A stretch of DNA of 64,000 bases, taken from NCBI RefSeq assembly GCF_002234675.1, contig NC_019869.2, positions 7,069,026 through 7,133,025 of the forward strand, in the 5' to 3' direction. The DNA comes from Oryzias latipes. Taxonomy: Eukaryota; Chordata; Actinopteri; Beloniformes; Adrianichthyidae. The position numbers and the translations under genes were made by a program. The notes under the pieces were generated by a model, which worked only from the letters and a program-made list of their open reading frames with translations, had not been told where the DNA came from and made no database searches. Shown in pieces: positions 12,301 through 20,725 of this stretch; within the stretch, counting starts at the first letter, position 1, and every line of letters begins with the position of its first letter.

Positions 12301-15300
12301 GATCAGCTTCGTTTCTCCTACATGGCTGTCCTTGAGGGAGCAAAGCTCATTAGGGGGGACGCGTCCATTCAGGTAGCTGTTATTTCTGTCGTTTGCAGAC
12401 AGTTTGAAGAATGAAAATTGCGTTTTGGTGTTTTTAACAAGTCAGATTTGACATTGATTTGAATTGGGAGCAGAGGGGAAAATATTATAGTATATAGTAT
12501 TTTCGACGTAGAAAATATGTTGGTCGGGCTACAAAAACATTTCTAATTAGGGTAATAATTTTTCATTGATTACATTTAATGACAATAATTTAATGACTCT
12601 TGCAATTTCGTTGTACTGTTTTACCAAGTGTGACTGTACAATGACAATAAAGCTTTATCTTATCTTATCTTATCTTATCTTAATACTCATTGTCCCGGTT
12701 TAGAACCAGTGGCGGGAATTATCCAGGGAAGATCAGGAACCAGCTGTGGAGCCTCCAGCTTTAACTCCGACCCAAGCCAGGTCTCCCACAGAGCAATACA
12801 ACGGAAACCAACGAGGAGGTCAACCAGAGACGGGAGGAGAGTACAGACTGGACTGCAAAGAGCCATCACAATCTCCCTTCAAAGAACAGGAACTGGACGG
12901 CAACACAACACAGTCAGTGCCGCCAGTCTCATAAAAGCGCACAGTTGAGATTTTAGTAATCCTGTAGATATAATAACAACCTGCTTGCCAGAATTTTCAT
13001 GTTTTACACAAATTTTCTTTGCTCAATTCAAAAATATGAGTTTAAGAAAAAGTTCTGTTAAGTCTGAAAAAGGTTAACAGCTTTTACTTCATTCAATGTG
13101 GTTTATTTACTAAATGTTACTTTTTATTGCAGTAAACGACGCAGAGAAGACAGTATTTCCAAATCTGGAACCACCAAGACACCCCAAAGCAAGTCCAGGA
13201 CAAATGACTCAGAGAGGAAGAGGAAAAGGTGAGGTTTGGTTAACGCTCTTCAACACAATCCAAGCATCACTTTCAGGACAGCTCACAAACGGAAGCATCT
13301 GGACCTTTAATACATGATCATACAAGCTGCTGATGTGCTGTTCTGTGCTTCATTTAAACAAGTTTTTGTTTTAGAGTGGTAAACACTGCTCATTTCCTGT
13401 CAGTCAAATGTTTTTTGCTGCAGAATTAAAACAGAATTAATCACCGATAACTGTTCCTAAAGCTTTTATCAGAAGTGAGGAGCAGAATACTCAGTAGTCA
13501 GTGTAGCATCAACTCAGTGTTTAAACACGTTGATGCTGCTTGAATGATAGTGATTTACAGACATGAGCAGGTAAAGTTCAATAAACAGAACTGTCAAACA
13601 TGCAATGTTGGATGTGTTAATTATGATGGATAGTTTAAATTTCAGACTACCTTCCTGTGATGGTACTGTCTTTGGGTCAAGTCATTGTAAAAGATACTAC
13701 CTTGTACAAAGAAGTACACCAAACCATAATGTTGATGCTTTAAAACAAACGTGTCACTACAACTAAACGGAACTAAAGTGAGTCATGACCTGCAGCTGGA
13801 CTGCAAGGACCTTTGCAATTCTTCCTTTATGTGGCTTGGAGCAGAATTTTTTTTCTCCTGCCACCACTGTCATGCACTTAGTACAACCCCCCGCCCCCCC
13901 AATCATGACATCACAGAAGGAGAAAACATTCAAAAAGGAAAGAATCAGGCCAAAATCTTTTGTAGGGCTCAAAAAATATTCCAAAATGAAGTAACGAAAT
14001 CAAAACACATGTAAGTTGTTGGAATCGAGGGAAAATGTTTTCTAATGTTTTGTTCTTTACAAAATGTCACACACAAAGTTCAGTCTACAACCACAATAGA
14101 GTTTTTTTTTTTTGTGGATCTTTGACCTCGGAAAAGGCCGCCATCTTGAATTTACCCCCCTTAAAAATTCCCTTAAGTTCCAGCTACAACTTAAAACTCC
14201 TCCTAGAGATTTTGATCTGTCTCCTCTAAGCCTCACTGGAAGGCGCCTCTGGGGAAAAATGCCTTAGTGTGGCGAGCTCACAAAAAGGCCTTTCTCTAGT
14301 TGCTCACACACTTTTTACTGGAATATTGGGAACATTTCATTCATGAATCTTTTGCTTCAGCTGAGCAAAACAATATGACACATGATACGAACATATAAGG
14401 ACGGTGGTTGTGGCGAACAGAAACCTCAGTGTCCAAGGAAATCCCCACATTTACTTTTGCTGATTCTTTGCTAAAAAATGACAGATCTCTTTGACATCCC
14501 CCAGGCGACCAAAACACAAAACGGTTGTTATGGAGATAAAACCAGCAGAAAAGCTGCCATTCTGAAAAGAAGGGCTTTTTTTTATTAATTTATCACATGC
14601 AGCTCTGATCAGGGTTTAGGAAGTTTAAGGACGTGTAAGGCGGGGCAGAAGGGGGCACTGATACAACGGCGCTCGCGACTTTAATTATCAATTCATTTTT
14701 TCAATTATCATTTAATCAAACCTGATTCTATTTGGTAATGAAAAAGTGCTTTCCAATATCCAGCCATTTAAATGTTACAAAGGTGTTAATTTCATCAATA
14801 AAGTGATGAATCTTTACATGAAATCTAACTGAAAAGCTTTTTGGCCTTGAAAGAGGGAGAGCAGCAGTTGTTCATGTAATGTAACAAACAGAGGATAAAC
14901 ACTACAAACCCACTCAGTGAGTGAATCCAGACCAACTTCTACTTCGTGTGTGTTTTGGGAAGAGGCGGAGCTTGGTTCCTTTGTTTTTTCTTTTGTGCAG
15001 CGTCGCCTCCCTAAGTAGCGTCTGTCTGCAGCTCTGTGGACAGACAGTCAGTCAGACAGTCAGTCAGACAGACAGTCAGACAGACGGACAGTCAGTCAAA
15101 CAGTCAGACAGACAGTCAGTCAGACAGTCAGACAGACGGACAGTCAGTCAGACAGACAGTCAGACAGACGGACAGTCAGTCAGTCAGTCAGACAGTCAGT
15201 CAGACAGTTAGTCAGACAGACAGTCAGACAGACGGACAGTCAGTCAAACAGTCAGTCAGACAGACAGTCAGTCAGTCAAACAGTCAGTCAGTCAGTCAGA

Positions 15301-18300
15301 CAGACGGTCAGTCAGACAGACAGACAGTCAGTCAGACAGACGGTCAGTCAGTCAGACAGTCAGTCAGACGGACAGTCAGTCAAACAGTCAGACAGACGGA
15401 CAGTCAGTCAAACAGTCAGTCAGACAGACAGTCAGACAGACGGACAGTCAGTCAAACAGTCAGACAGACAGTCAGTCAGTCAGACAGTCAGACAGACGGA
15501 CAGTCAGTCAGACAGACAGTCAGACAGATGGACAGTCAGTCAAACAGTCAGTCAGACAGTCAGTCAGACAGTTAGTCAGACAGACAGTCAGACAGACGGA
15601 CAGTCAGTCAAACAGTCAGTCAGACAGACAGTCAGTCAGTCAAACAGTCAGTCAGTCAGTCAGACAGACGGTCAGTCAAACAGTCAATCAGACAGACAGT
15701 CAGTCAGTCAAACAGTAAGTCAGACAGTCAGACAGTCAGTCAGACAGACAGTCAGACAGACGGACAGTCAGTCAAACAGTCAGTCAGTCAGACAGACAGT
15801 CAGTCAGTCAAACAGTCAGTCAGTCAGACAGTCAGTCAGACGGACAGTCAGTCAGACAGACGGACAGTCAGTCAGACAGACGGACAGTCAGACAGACGGA
15901 CAGTCAGTCAAACAGTTAGACAGTCAGTCAGACAGTCAGTCAGACAGACAGTCAGACCTGCTCCGGCAGCCTTTTCTGAGAAATCTTCTGTTTTATGTTG
16001 TTGAAGTTAACCGCTCAAACAAAGCCCACCACTCGTCAAGTGAGGTCTTACTCTACTGTTGTGGTTTTCCTGGACAGTTTGGGATGCATTTGCTGCACAT
16101 GACGACAGCTGGCCTGTCCAGTGGGGGGAAATGTATATTCACCCCCCTCTGCGGCAGCAACAACACCAACAACAACCAAGAGGAACAGATTTAGAGGAAG
16201 ATGTTTACCTGCTGCTTTTAAAATCCAACACCTGTTGTACGTGGAGGTGTGTGTGTGTGTGTTTGGCGTCTGCTGTGCCCTTGTCGGTGTTGGGGTTGAT
16301 TTTTGCTTGGCTCCTGTGGTTTAGAGTTGTGTTATTGCTGGCTGCGCTCGAGCATGAGTGTGTGTGTGAGAGGTGTGAACGTTGTGGTGAAGGATTTTTT
16401 CTTTTTCTTTTTAAAGGTCATGAAACTGAAAACAGTTGGGGTTTATGTTGTGCAGCATATATTCAAATTTGGCTGCAACGTGCAAAGGCAAAGAGTGCAC
16501 AACCAAATTACATTCACAGTCAGTTCCCTCTGCATTTGAAGGAGACATTCTTTGTATTTTGTTGGTAAGTGATTACCTCGGGACAGAAAATCTTTAATTA
16601 TTCATTTGCCATAAGAAATTGTCCCCAACAGTGCTAATGAAGAGGTCAAATGTGAGTTTTGGTCCGAGTGAAGGCTTCTTTAACTGTTTGTTGCATGGGT
16701 CTGTGTTTTCAGTGCAGCTCCAAACTTCCTGTTTTTATCATCTTTGTCATTTTTACTCATAACTTTTGGGTAATTCCTGCATTTGTTGCATTGTGGAGTC
16801 TACAAAAAACCTGCTTTTGTTGTGTTTTAGTAAGCAAGAAAATGGAGCTTTGGGAAGCTTTTTTTGTGTGTGTGTGTGGGTGTGTGCCTATGGCTTCACT
16901 TTTCAAATGGTTTGTAAATACTGAAAAAGTAAAAGCCTTAAGGTATGCTTTTATTGTTTTATTAAACTCTCAAGCCTGTAACAAAGACAATCTCCTTTGC
17001 CATAAAGGAGTGAAAGTCAGTTGTGACTGAACTGGTTTGATTTCCAAGAACCGAGTAATTGTACATTTTGTAAATCTTGTGCGACTCGCACAGGGCTCCA
17101 GACTAACTTTTTTCACTAGGAGCGCTGGGGCTCCTAAATGAAAATTTTAGGGGCACAACCAGAAAATTTAGGGGCGCATACCGTAAATCAACATGCTAAC
17201 CAAATCTACTAATTTCCACTGTATTTCCACAAGGTAAACTGACAGCACCATCGCTGTCATGACAGTACAAATAGTAAAAAAAATACCATACATTCAGATT
17301 GGAAAAAAAAGTGCTTAGTAAGAGAAAAGCTCCAAAACTGATTGAAATTTATGTTGGCGACACCAAATAAGTGCAGCCAAGATGCACAATTAGCGTGTTT
17401 GAGATCACCCAGGTGGAGGAAACGCTGAGCAGATCACCTGGTGTGTGACGTTTCTTTTTGCTCCAACATCACCTGTCAATCATCACAAAAATATCACGAG
17501 AAAGGGGCGGGAGCAGCAAGGCCCCAACCTACGTGAACACAGCTGGAAATTTAGTAATGTTCTGACTGAACCTGTCCAGTCTAAAAGCACAATCATATCT
17601 ATCCATCTATCCATCTATCCATCTATCTATGATTGGGAGAAACAACAATATACAGCTTTTGTAGATTTTTTCCCCTTTTTCAAAATAAAACATTTCTCAA
17701 AATCAAAGATAGTTCAGACTATTAATAAAAGGAGTACAGTGTTGAATATTTCTTCGGCGGACCGGCCTTCTTCCATTCATTTTCTTAATCCGCTATAACC
17801 TATGTATGACCTCCCCCAACAACAGGTTCGATGACAGAACCCATTAAACGTCTCTACCTGGTGCGTTCACGGAGCTTCAGAACATAAGACTTCAACAGCC
17901 ACCCAGCTTAACTTAGTCCGCTATTATATATTCATGAGGGGGAAAAACCCGCCGAACCGACCCTAAAACCGCCCAAACTATGCATACCCGCCCAAAGCCA
18001 TTTTTACCCGCAAATTTAGAACCAAAACCGCCCAGGACCAACACTGGTCACGTCCCCAAGAGTCATTTACCCCACTGTGATTGGTTGCTTTGTGAGCTCC
18101 GCGCACGACAATGAAAAGGTGTACACTAGCCGCAGGTCGGAAGAACGAATCAATAGTTCGCTTTCTCATAGCTCAGACGCACGCACATATCAGGTTGTGA
18201 TGATATTCCCACAGATGTTTACGCGCGCTCGATTATCTCTAGGCCCCTCCCCCGAGTGTGTGCTCGTGTCTCATGAGTATGTGTGTGAGTGTGTGTGTTT

Positions 18301-19876
18301 GCGTGCGTGTGCGCTCACGTCTCATTGATCATTTCATTGCTCATTTCATTGATCATTGACGTTCCCCTTCCACGTTTAATGTATAAAAAAAATACGGAGG
18401 GTGGGGGAGGCAAATTTACTGGTAGCACATGTGCGACTGGATGTAAAATTCAGTCGCACTCTCAAATTTTGGTCGCAAAATTTTGGTCTGGAGCCCTGTC
18501 GCATCATCAAAATGGTTGGAAAAGAACTCCAGCTCCCATTTTTAATATTTGCCATGTTAGGTCGACCTGAACTTAAAACAGAATCAGTCTCTAGAGTCGT
18601 GTCTTGTCAGTGATGCAGCGCCCCCTTTGGTCAAAACGGCGTTTGAGTTTCAACCATTGACTGTATGAGAAGTGGACTCAGCGACTCCTCCCCCTGGTGT
18701 TCCAAACAGGAAGTACCCGCTGGCTCCAAGAAGCCAAAATCCCATAGACTTCTGTTGAGAAATAAACAGCTGTTACTCATTCTATTGGTCAGAATAACCG
18801 TTCCTACTCTGTTACCCTTTTTTAACATGTTCTTGCTAATCCTAATTTTTTTCCACAAGTGCAAGTTTTTCAAGTTATAAACCGACCAATCAGATGCCTC
18901 AATAAAAGTATGTGATCTCATGTCGAACATTGGAATTCTGGCATTGGTAGAGGTGTTGACTTCCAACAAGCTCACTCCTGACTGGAGAGAGTGGTTGCCA
19001 TAGAAACGTTGAATCAGACCGGCTCGGATCGATCACAGCTTACTGACATGGTCTGGTTCCAACATGGCGGCGTGCGTGACTTCATTTGGTCGGAGCTGGA
19101 AGTAAACCCACTGTTTTCTATGGATGACGTCACGCTGGCTCGGTCAATTTCTCATACACACTCAATGGCAAAGCAAAAAGAAGCCTCATAATATTTGTTG
19201 GATAAGTAAGGGTTAATGGCCGACGAAGTATGCGGTTATTACTTTTTAACGCACGCCGTGGAAGCCTTCGCGTCGGACGGTTGCTTCCGCGAAGTGCATT
19301 AAAAAGTAATAAACGCACACTTCGAAGGCCATTAACCCGCTCTTACCATGGTCAGTTACAAAAGCAATACATATTAACCAGGTTTTAGTCCTTAATTCTC
19401 GTTTTATTTTCCGATTTGGATCGCTTTTCTCACAAAAAGCGGACTATATGTTACGTGATGCGGCGCATCATTGTTTTAAAGAAGCCGGCGCAGTGATACA
19501 AAACTAGCTAGCTGACCGAACTTCTTTTTTCACCGTGCGGTTATCAGGTTTTAATGCATACCCAGCACCCAATCAGAATCGAGTATTCAACCGGACCATG
19601 GTATAATATTCTATAATCCTTGACACATGTTTTTGAAACAAACAATGTTGTTTTTTTTAAATACATGTACAGTTGTTTGTGTCTGTTTGCTCCACTGCAG
19701 CTAAAAGCCTCAAAGCAGAACTGTTGCTCTACAGAAACGTCTGCTTTGGCTTGATTGCTAAACGTGGCATGAGTGTCTTTGATTGCTCTGCATCTATAGC
19801 TGTTGTTGATTCATTTTTATTCTTACACTTCTTCTGCTTTCCTTGCGGTGACAGGGTGAAAACCAGCGACTGCTAA
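314..19876 (+). CDS. ptpn2: Protein tyrosine phosphatase non-receptor type 2 (TC-PTP), 10 coding exons
   Basis: Coding exons: 314-400, 2499-2589, 2691-2791, 4149-4247, 11341-11478, 11803-12012, 12211-12372, 12704-12912, 13133-13228, 19855-19876. All have GT-AG borders and matching phases, giving 1215 nt (404 aa). The enzyme dephosphorylates phosphotyrosine on JAK/STAT and receptor kinase targets. Visible motifs are the phosphotyrosine loop NRYRDVSP, the WPD loop ([11 protein letters not shown]), the catalytic [11 protein letters not shown] (Cys nucleophile and Arg), and the Q loop QTPDQLRF; all are intact. Exons 2-7 match PTPN2 better than PTPN1 ([26 protein letters not shown]). The tail is basic (KRRRED, ERKRKR) and ends RVKTSDC, like the short nuclear TC45 form. 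The first ATG (314) has a weak context (C at -3). The in-frame ATG at 344 has A at -3 and G at +4 and aligns with the usual family start, so translation may begin there (394 aa). The exon 10 assignment rests on phase and on its resemblance to the TC45 end. Confidence 0.93.
1422..2010 (+). repeat. Dispersed repeat, family A copy 1 (ptpn2 intron 1)
   Basis: This segment shares blocks with 42962-43345 and, inverted, with 43796-44215. Shared blocks are the 'aaagaccca' start, a 'caggagtagac' block, and 'aaactatg.cctacaa' followed by 'aattaaaagaccactgg'. No protein domain is seen. It is probably a short non-autonomous element; the class is unknown. Confidence 0.55.
2125..2425 (+). repeat. SINE-like repeat with tRNA-like head and GAATGAAT tail (ptpn2 intron 1)
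   Basis: It begins with a tRNA-like stretch (gcaagaaggcccctggttca, with a B-box-like GGTTCAAGTCC). It continues with the teleost repeat body (tgcatgttctccccatgcat, then cttcctccca), and ends with a GATGAATGAAT tail after 'gggtcaaaacgggtt'. Related pieces are at 28245-28345 and 62772-62960. The short tail resembles RTE/Rex3-type ends (inference). Confidence 0.6.
3301..3373 (+). repeat. LINE/SINE 3' tail with (CTATT)n
   Basis: 'cctttgtgggaccaata' is followed by about a dozen CTATT units. It resembles the shared 3' end of fish L2-type elements, which terminate in short tandem repeats. It lies in ptpn2 intron 3. Confidence 0.55.
4530..4875 (+). repeat. Minisatellite (ACACATTAACTCACAACA-type), left block
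   Basis: Degenerate tandem units built on 'acaacacattaactcac' run up to a Harbinger-like insertion and resume on its other side (7826-8128). The two blocks were therefore probably one array before insertion. Confidence 0.85.
5012..6125 (+). mobile_element. PIF/Harbinger-like element (inner copy) nested in the outer copy
   Basis: It has the same inverted repeats as its host (GGCTACGTTCACACTGCAGG, and its complement ending at 6125), with TTG duplicated at 5009-5011 and 6126-6128. Removing it restores the host text '...ccacttgggtatgtgg...'. Its SANT-like ORF (from 5302) is frame-broken after about 15 codons compared with the host copy. It also holds a run of about 17 C at 5682-5697. Confidence 0.75.
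6264..6449 (+). pseudogene. Myb/SANT-like DNA-binding domain fragment of a Harbinger-type element
   Basis: A 61-codon frame starts [19 protein letters not shown] and contains the pattern W-x(8)-[18 protein letters not shown] and IFSKMAERG. That is the first trihelix/SANT-type helix set found in the accessory Myb-like protein of PIF/Harbinger elements. It stops soon after, so only the N-terminal DNA-binding part remains. A homologous but frameshifted stretch begins at 5302 in the inner copy. It is not a host gene. Confidence 0.55.
7000..7732 (+). mobile_element. Tc1/mariner (pogo/Tigger-like) non-autonomous element, copy 1
   Basis: It starts CAGTAAACCCTTGTT and ends with the complement of CAGTGATCCCT. 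It is flanked by TA (6998-6999 and 7733-7734) and inserted into the outer Harbinger-like element. Internal text ('acccgtgataggtaaaatcc', 'cgtgaagtag', 'gaaaccgtgaaaagtaaac') recurs at 48724-49096. No transposase is recognisable. Confidence 0.7.
7826..8128 (+). repeat. Minisatellite (ACACATTAACTCACAACA-type), right block
   Basis: Continuation of the 4530-4875 array, more regular here, with mostly 15-20-bp units of 'acaacacattaactcac'. Confidence 0.85.
8258..8345 (+). repeat. Dispersed repeat fragment, family B (cagtgttgccagattgggcgg)
   Basis: 'cagtgttgccagattgggcg' is followed by 'ttctaaatttgcaggtaaaa' and 'atggctttgggcggtt'. An inverted relative lies at 17940-18047. The CAGTG start is hAT-like, but no second terminus was found. 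Confidence 0.5.
9125..10600 (-). mobile_element. Jockey/L2-type LINE reverse transcriptase remnant, split by a SINE
   Basis: Read on the minus strand, conceptual RT pieces are visible: [20 protein letters not shown] (upstream of the SINE), then [39 protein letters not shown], and [20 protein letters not shown]. After a frameshift comes [10 protein letters not shown] with the catalytic Asp pair. The 3' end is at 9125-9140 with a (TCAAA)n-like tail. It is 5'-truncated and dead. It lies in ptpn2 intron 4. Confidence 0.8.
10311..10480 (+). mobile_element. tRNA-derived SINE with L2-like tail, copy 1
   Basis: The head has A-box-like TTAGCTCAGGTGG and B-box-like GGCTCGATTCC. The tail is 'aatttccccattgtgggata' plus 'aataaagta'. 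It is inserted between two parts of the LINE reverse transcriptase at 9125-10600. Related copies are at 21905-21966 and 36534-36715. Confidence 0.75.
12597..12683 (+). repeat. LINE 3' tail with (TTATC)n in ptpn2 intron 7
   Basis: 'acaatgacaataaagcttta' is followed by TCTTA repeats, matching the 3' ends of fish L2/CR1-type LINEs. It lies only about 20 bp upstream of the exon 8 acceptor. An inverted relative of the same tail is at 44839-44895. Confidence 0.6.
15039..15957 (+). repeat. Long CAGT/CAGA compound microsatellite
   Basis: About 920 bp of CAGT and CAGA tetramers form higher-order phrases (for example cagacagacggacagtcagt), with occasional AAAC and GGAC variants. It is open in one frame because the unit lacks stops, but it encodes only Gln/Ser/Asp/Arg/Val/Thr strings and is not a gene. 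It lies in ptpn2 intron 9. Confidence 0.95.
17091..18498 (+). mobile_element. Non-autonomous DNA transposon with CAGGGCTCCAGAC termini
   Basis: It starts CAGGGCTCCAGACTAAC and ends with GTCTGGAGCCCTG, the inverted complement. The pentamer TCGCA lies directly outside both ends (17086-17090 and 18499-18503). The CAGGG terminus is hAT/EnSpm-like, but a full 8-bp duplication is not seen. No transposase is seen. It includes an (ATCT/ATCC)n stretch near 17597 and an inverted fragment of family B (17940-18047). Confidence 0.65.
17940..18047 (-). repeat. Dispersed repeat fragment, family B, inverted copy
   Basis: The complement of this segment reads 'ccagtgttggtcctgggcgg', then 'ttctaaatttgcgggtaaaa' and 'atggctttgggcggg', matching 8258-8345. 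It lies inside the 17091-18498 element. Confidence 0.55.
18630..19190 (+). repeat. Dispersed repeat, family C copy 1
   Basis: It shares several blocks with 62631-64000: 'caaccattgactgtat' near the start; 'gaagtacc.gctgg.tccaag' and 'atagac.tctgttga'; and at the far end 'gacttccaacaa.ctcactc' with 'ccatagaaac.ttga'. No coding capacity is seen. Confidence 0.6.
19206..19345 (+). repeat. Imperfect foldback (hairpin) element
   Basis: The left arm, 19206-19254 (taagggttaatggcc... to ...actttttaacgcac), pairs with the complement of 19294-19345 at roughly 85% over about 48 bp. The loop holds a smaller GGAAGC/GCTTCC stem. It lies in ptpn2 intron 9, about 500 bp before the last exon. Confidence 0.7.
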
Positions 19877-20645
19877 CCTCCGCCACCTGCAGCCACACCG
19901 CTACAGCTCCGGCAACAAAGCCAACACCGGCAGGGAACTCCAACCCTCTCCTCACCTCTGCATTCTTCTTCCTCTCTACTTCCCTTTTGTTCTCTTTAGC
20001 CGTCACGTAGCACAACTCCATTCTTCCTTTTTTATCGGCAGCAGCCCTCCTCCTGACCTTAAGATTTGGGGGATATTTGTCACCGATCCTCACTGGACTG
20101 TTTACAGAGAACACTTTGACATTCTTTGAAGACAAACACCAGCGGTTTACCTCCAGACAACTCAACACACCTTTAGTGCTACTTCCTCATCCAAATAAGA
20201 CTTTTTTTGTTTCCTTCCAGCAGTTTTTCATGCTCCTTTGCTTTTATGAGACTGAAAATATAGGCTATGCATTGCCAATTTGTAATGCTGGTCATACGTG
20301 TATTTTTGGAGAAAAAAAAATCTATTTCAAACACATAATAAAAAAAAGGTTCTATTTTTTATTTTTTAAAGAAATTACTTGAAAGTTTTTTAGGTGATGT
20401 GGGGTGGTCTGATGACAATCACCGCTTCCTTCCACAAATACCAGTGGCATGACGTGTTTCCACCATGTACATAGTACTCTTTTTATTATTATGAGTAAAG
20501 ATGTATTTTTTTGCCTGTAAAGACAAAAAAATAAGAGGGAGAGCTAATGTTGAAGAAATGACAGCTGTTGTGAGCTGCTCTCTTTTGGAAATGTCAAGTT
20601 TTTTTTCTTTGTGTAATCTTCTAATAAAACTTGTATTTGCTTAAT
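19877..20645 (+). other. ptpn2: ptpn2 3' untranslated region and polyadenylation signal
   Basis: After the stop at 19874-19876, non-coding sequence runs to an AATAAA at 20623-20628, followed by GT-rich sequence, as expected for a cleavage site near 20645. A second AATAAA-like site lies in the A-rich run near 20338. The first 160 bases also hold a second open frame with a hydrophobic end (see findings). Confidence 0.7.
20482..20487 (-). terminator. psmg2: Possible psmg2 polyadenylation signal (AATAAA on minus strand)
   Basis: TTTATT on the plus strand is the nearest canonical signal past the psmg2 stop (20726). It lies inside the ptpn2 3' untranslated region. Another TTTATT occurs near 20357. 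Confidence 0.4.
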
Positions 20646-20725
20646 TTACACACATTTTGTAGTTTGTTCCGAGTTGAACTCTACATAGTTATTGAGGGGA
20701 ATGATCTCTTCTTTGCAGGAAGCAG

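Larger units (their letters stand above)
13229..19854 (+). other. ptpn2 intron 9 (contents)
   Basis: Besides the repeats listed separately, I looked for an alternative terminal exon encoding the membrane anchor of the long TC48-type isoform and did not recognise one. Segments 13320-15030 and 15960-17090 show no supported feature. Confidence 0.5.

Noticed and set aside
15036-15575. 179-codon open frame of Gln/Ser/Asp/Thr
   Set aside because: Lies entirely in the CAGT/CAGA microsatellite; the unit has no stop in that frame.
16059-16568. 169-codon frame in ptpn2 intron 9
   Set aside because: Overlapping frames, TG-rich low complexity, no recognised domain and no splice logic with neighbouring exons.
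16659-17030. Hydrophobic frame tested as the membrane-anchor exon of long ptpn2
   Set aside because: No acceptor in the right phase and no resemblance to the known anchor segment.
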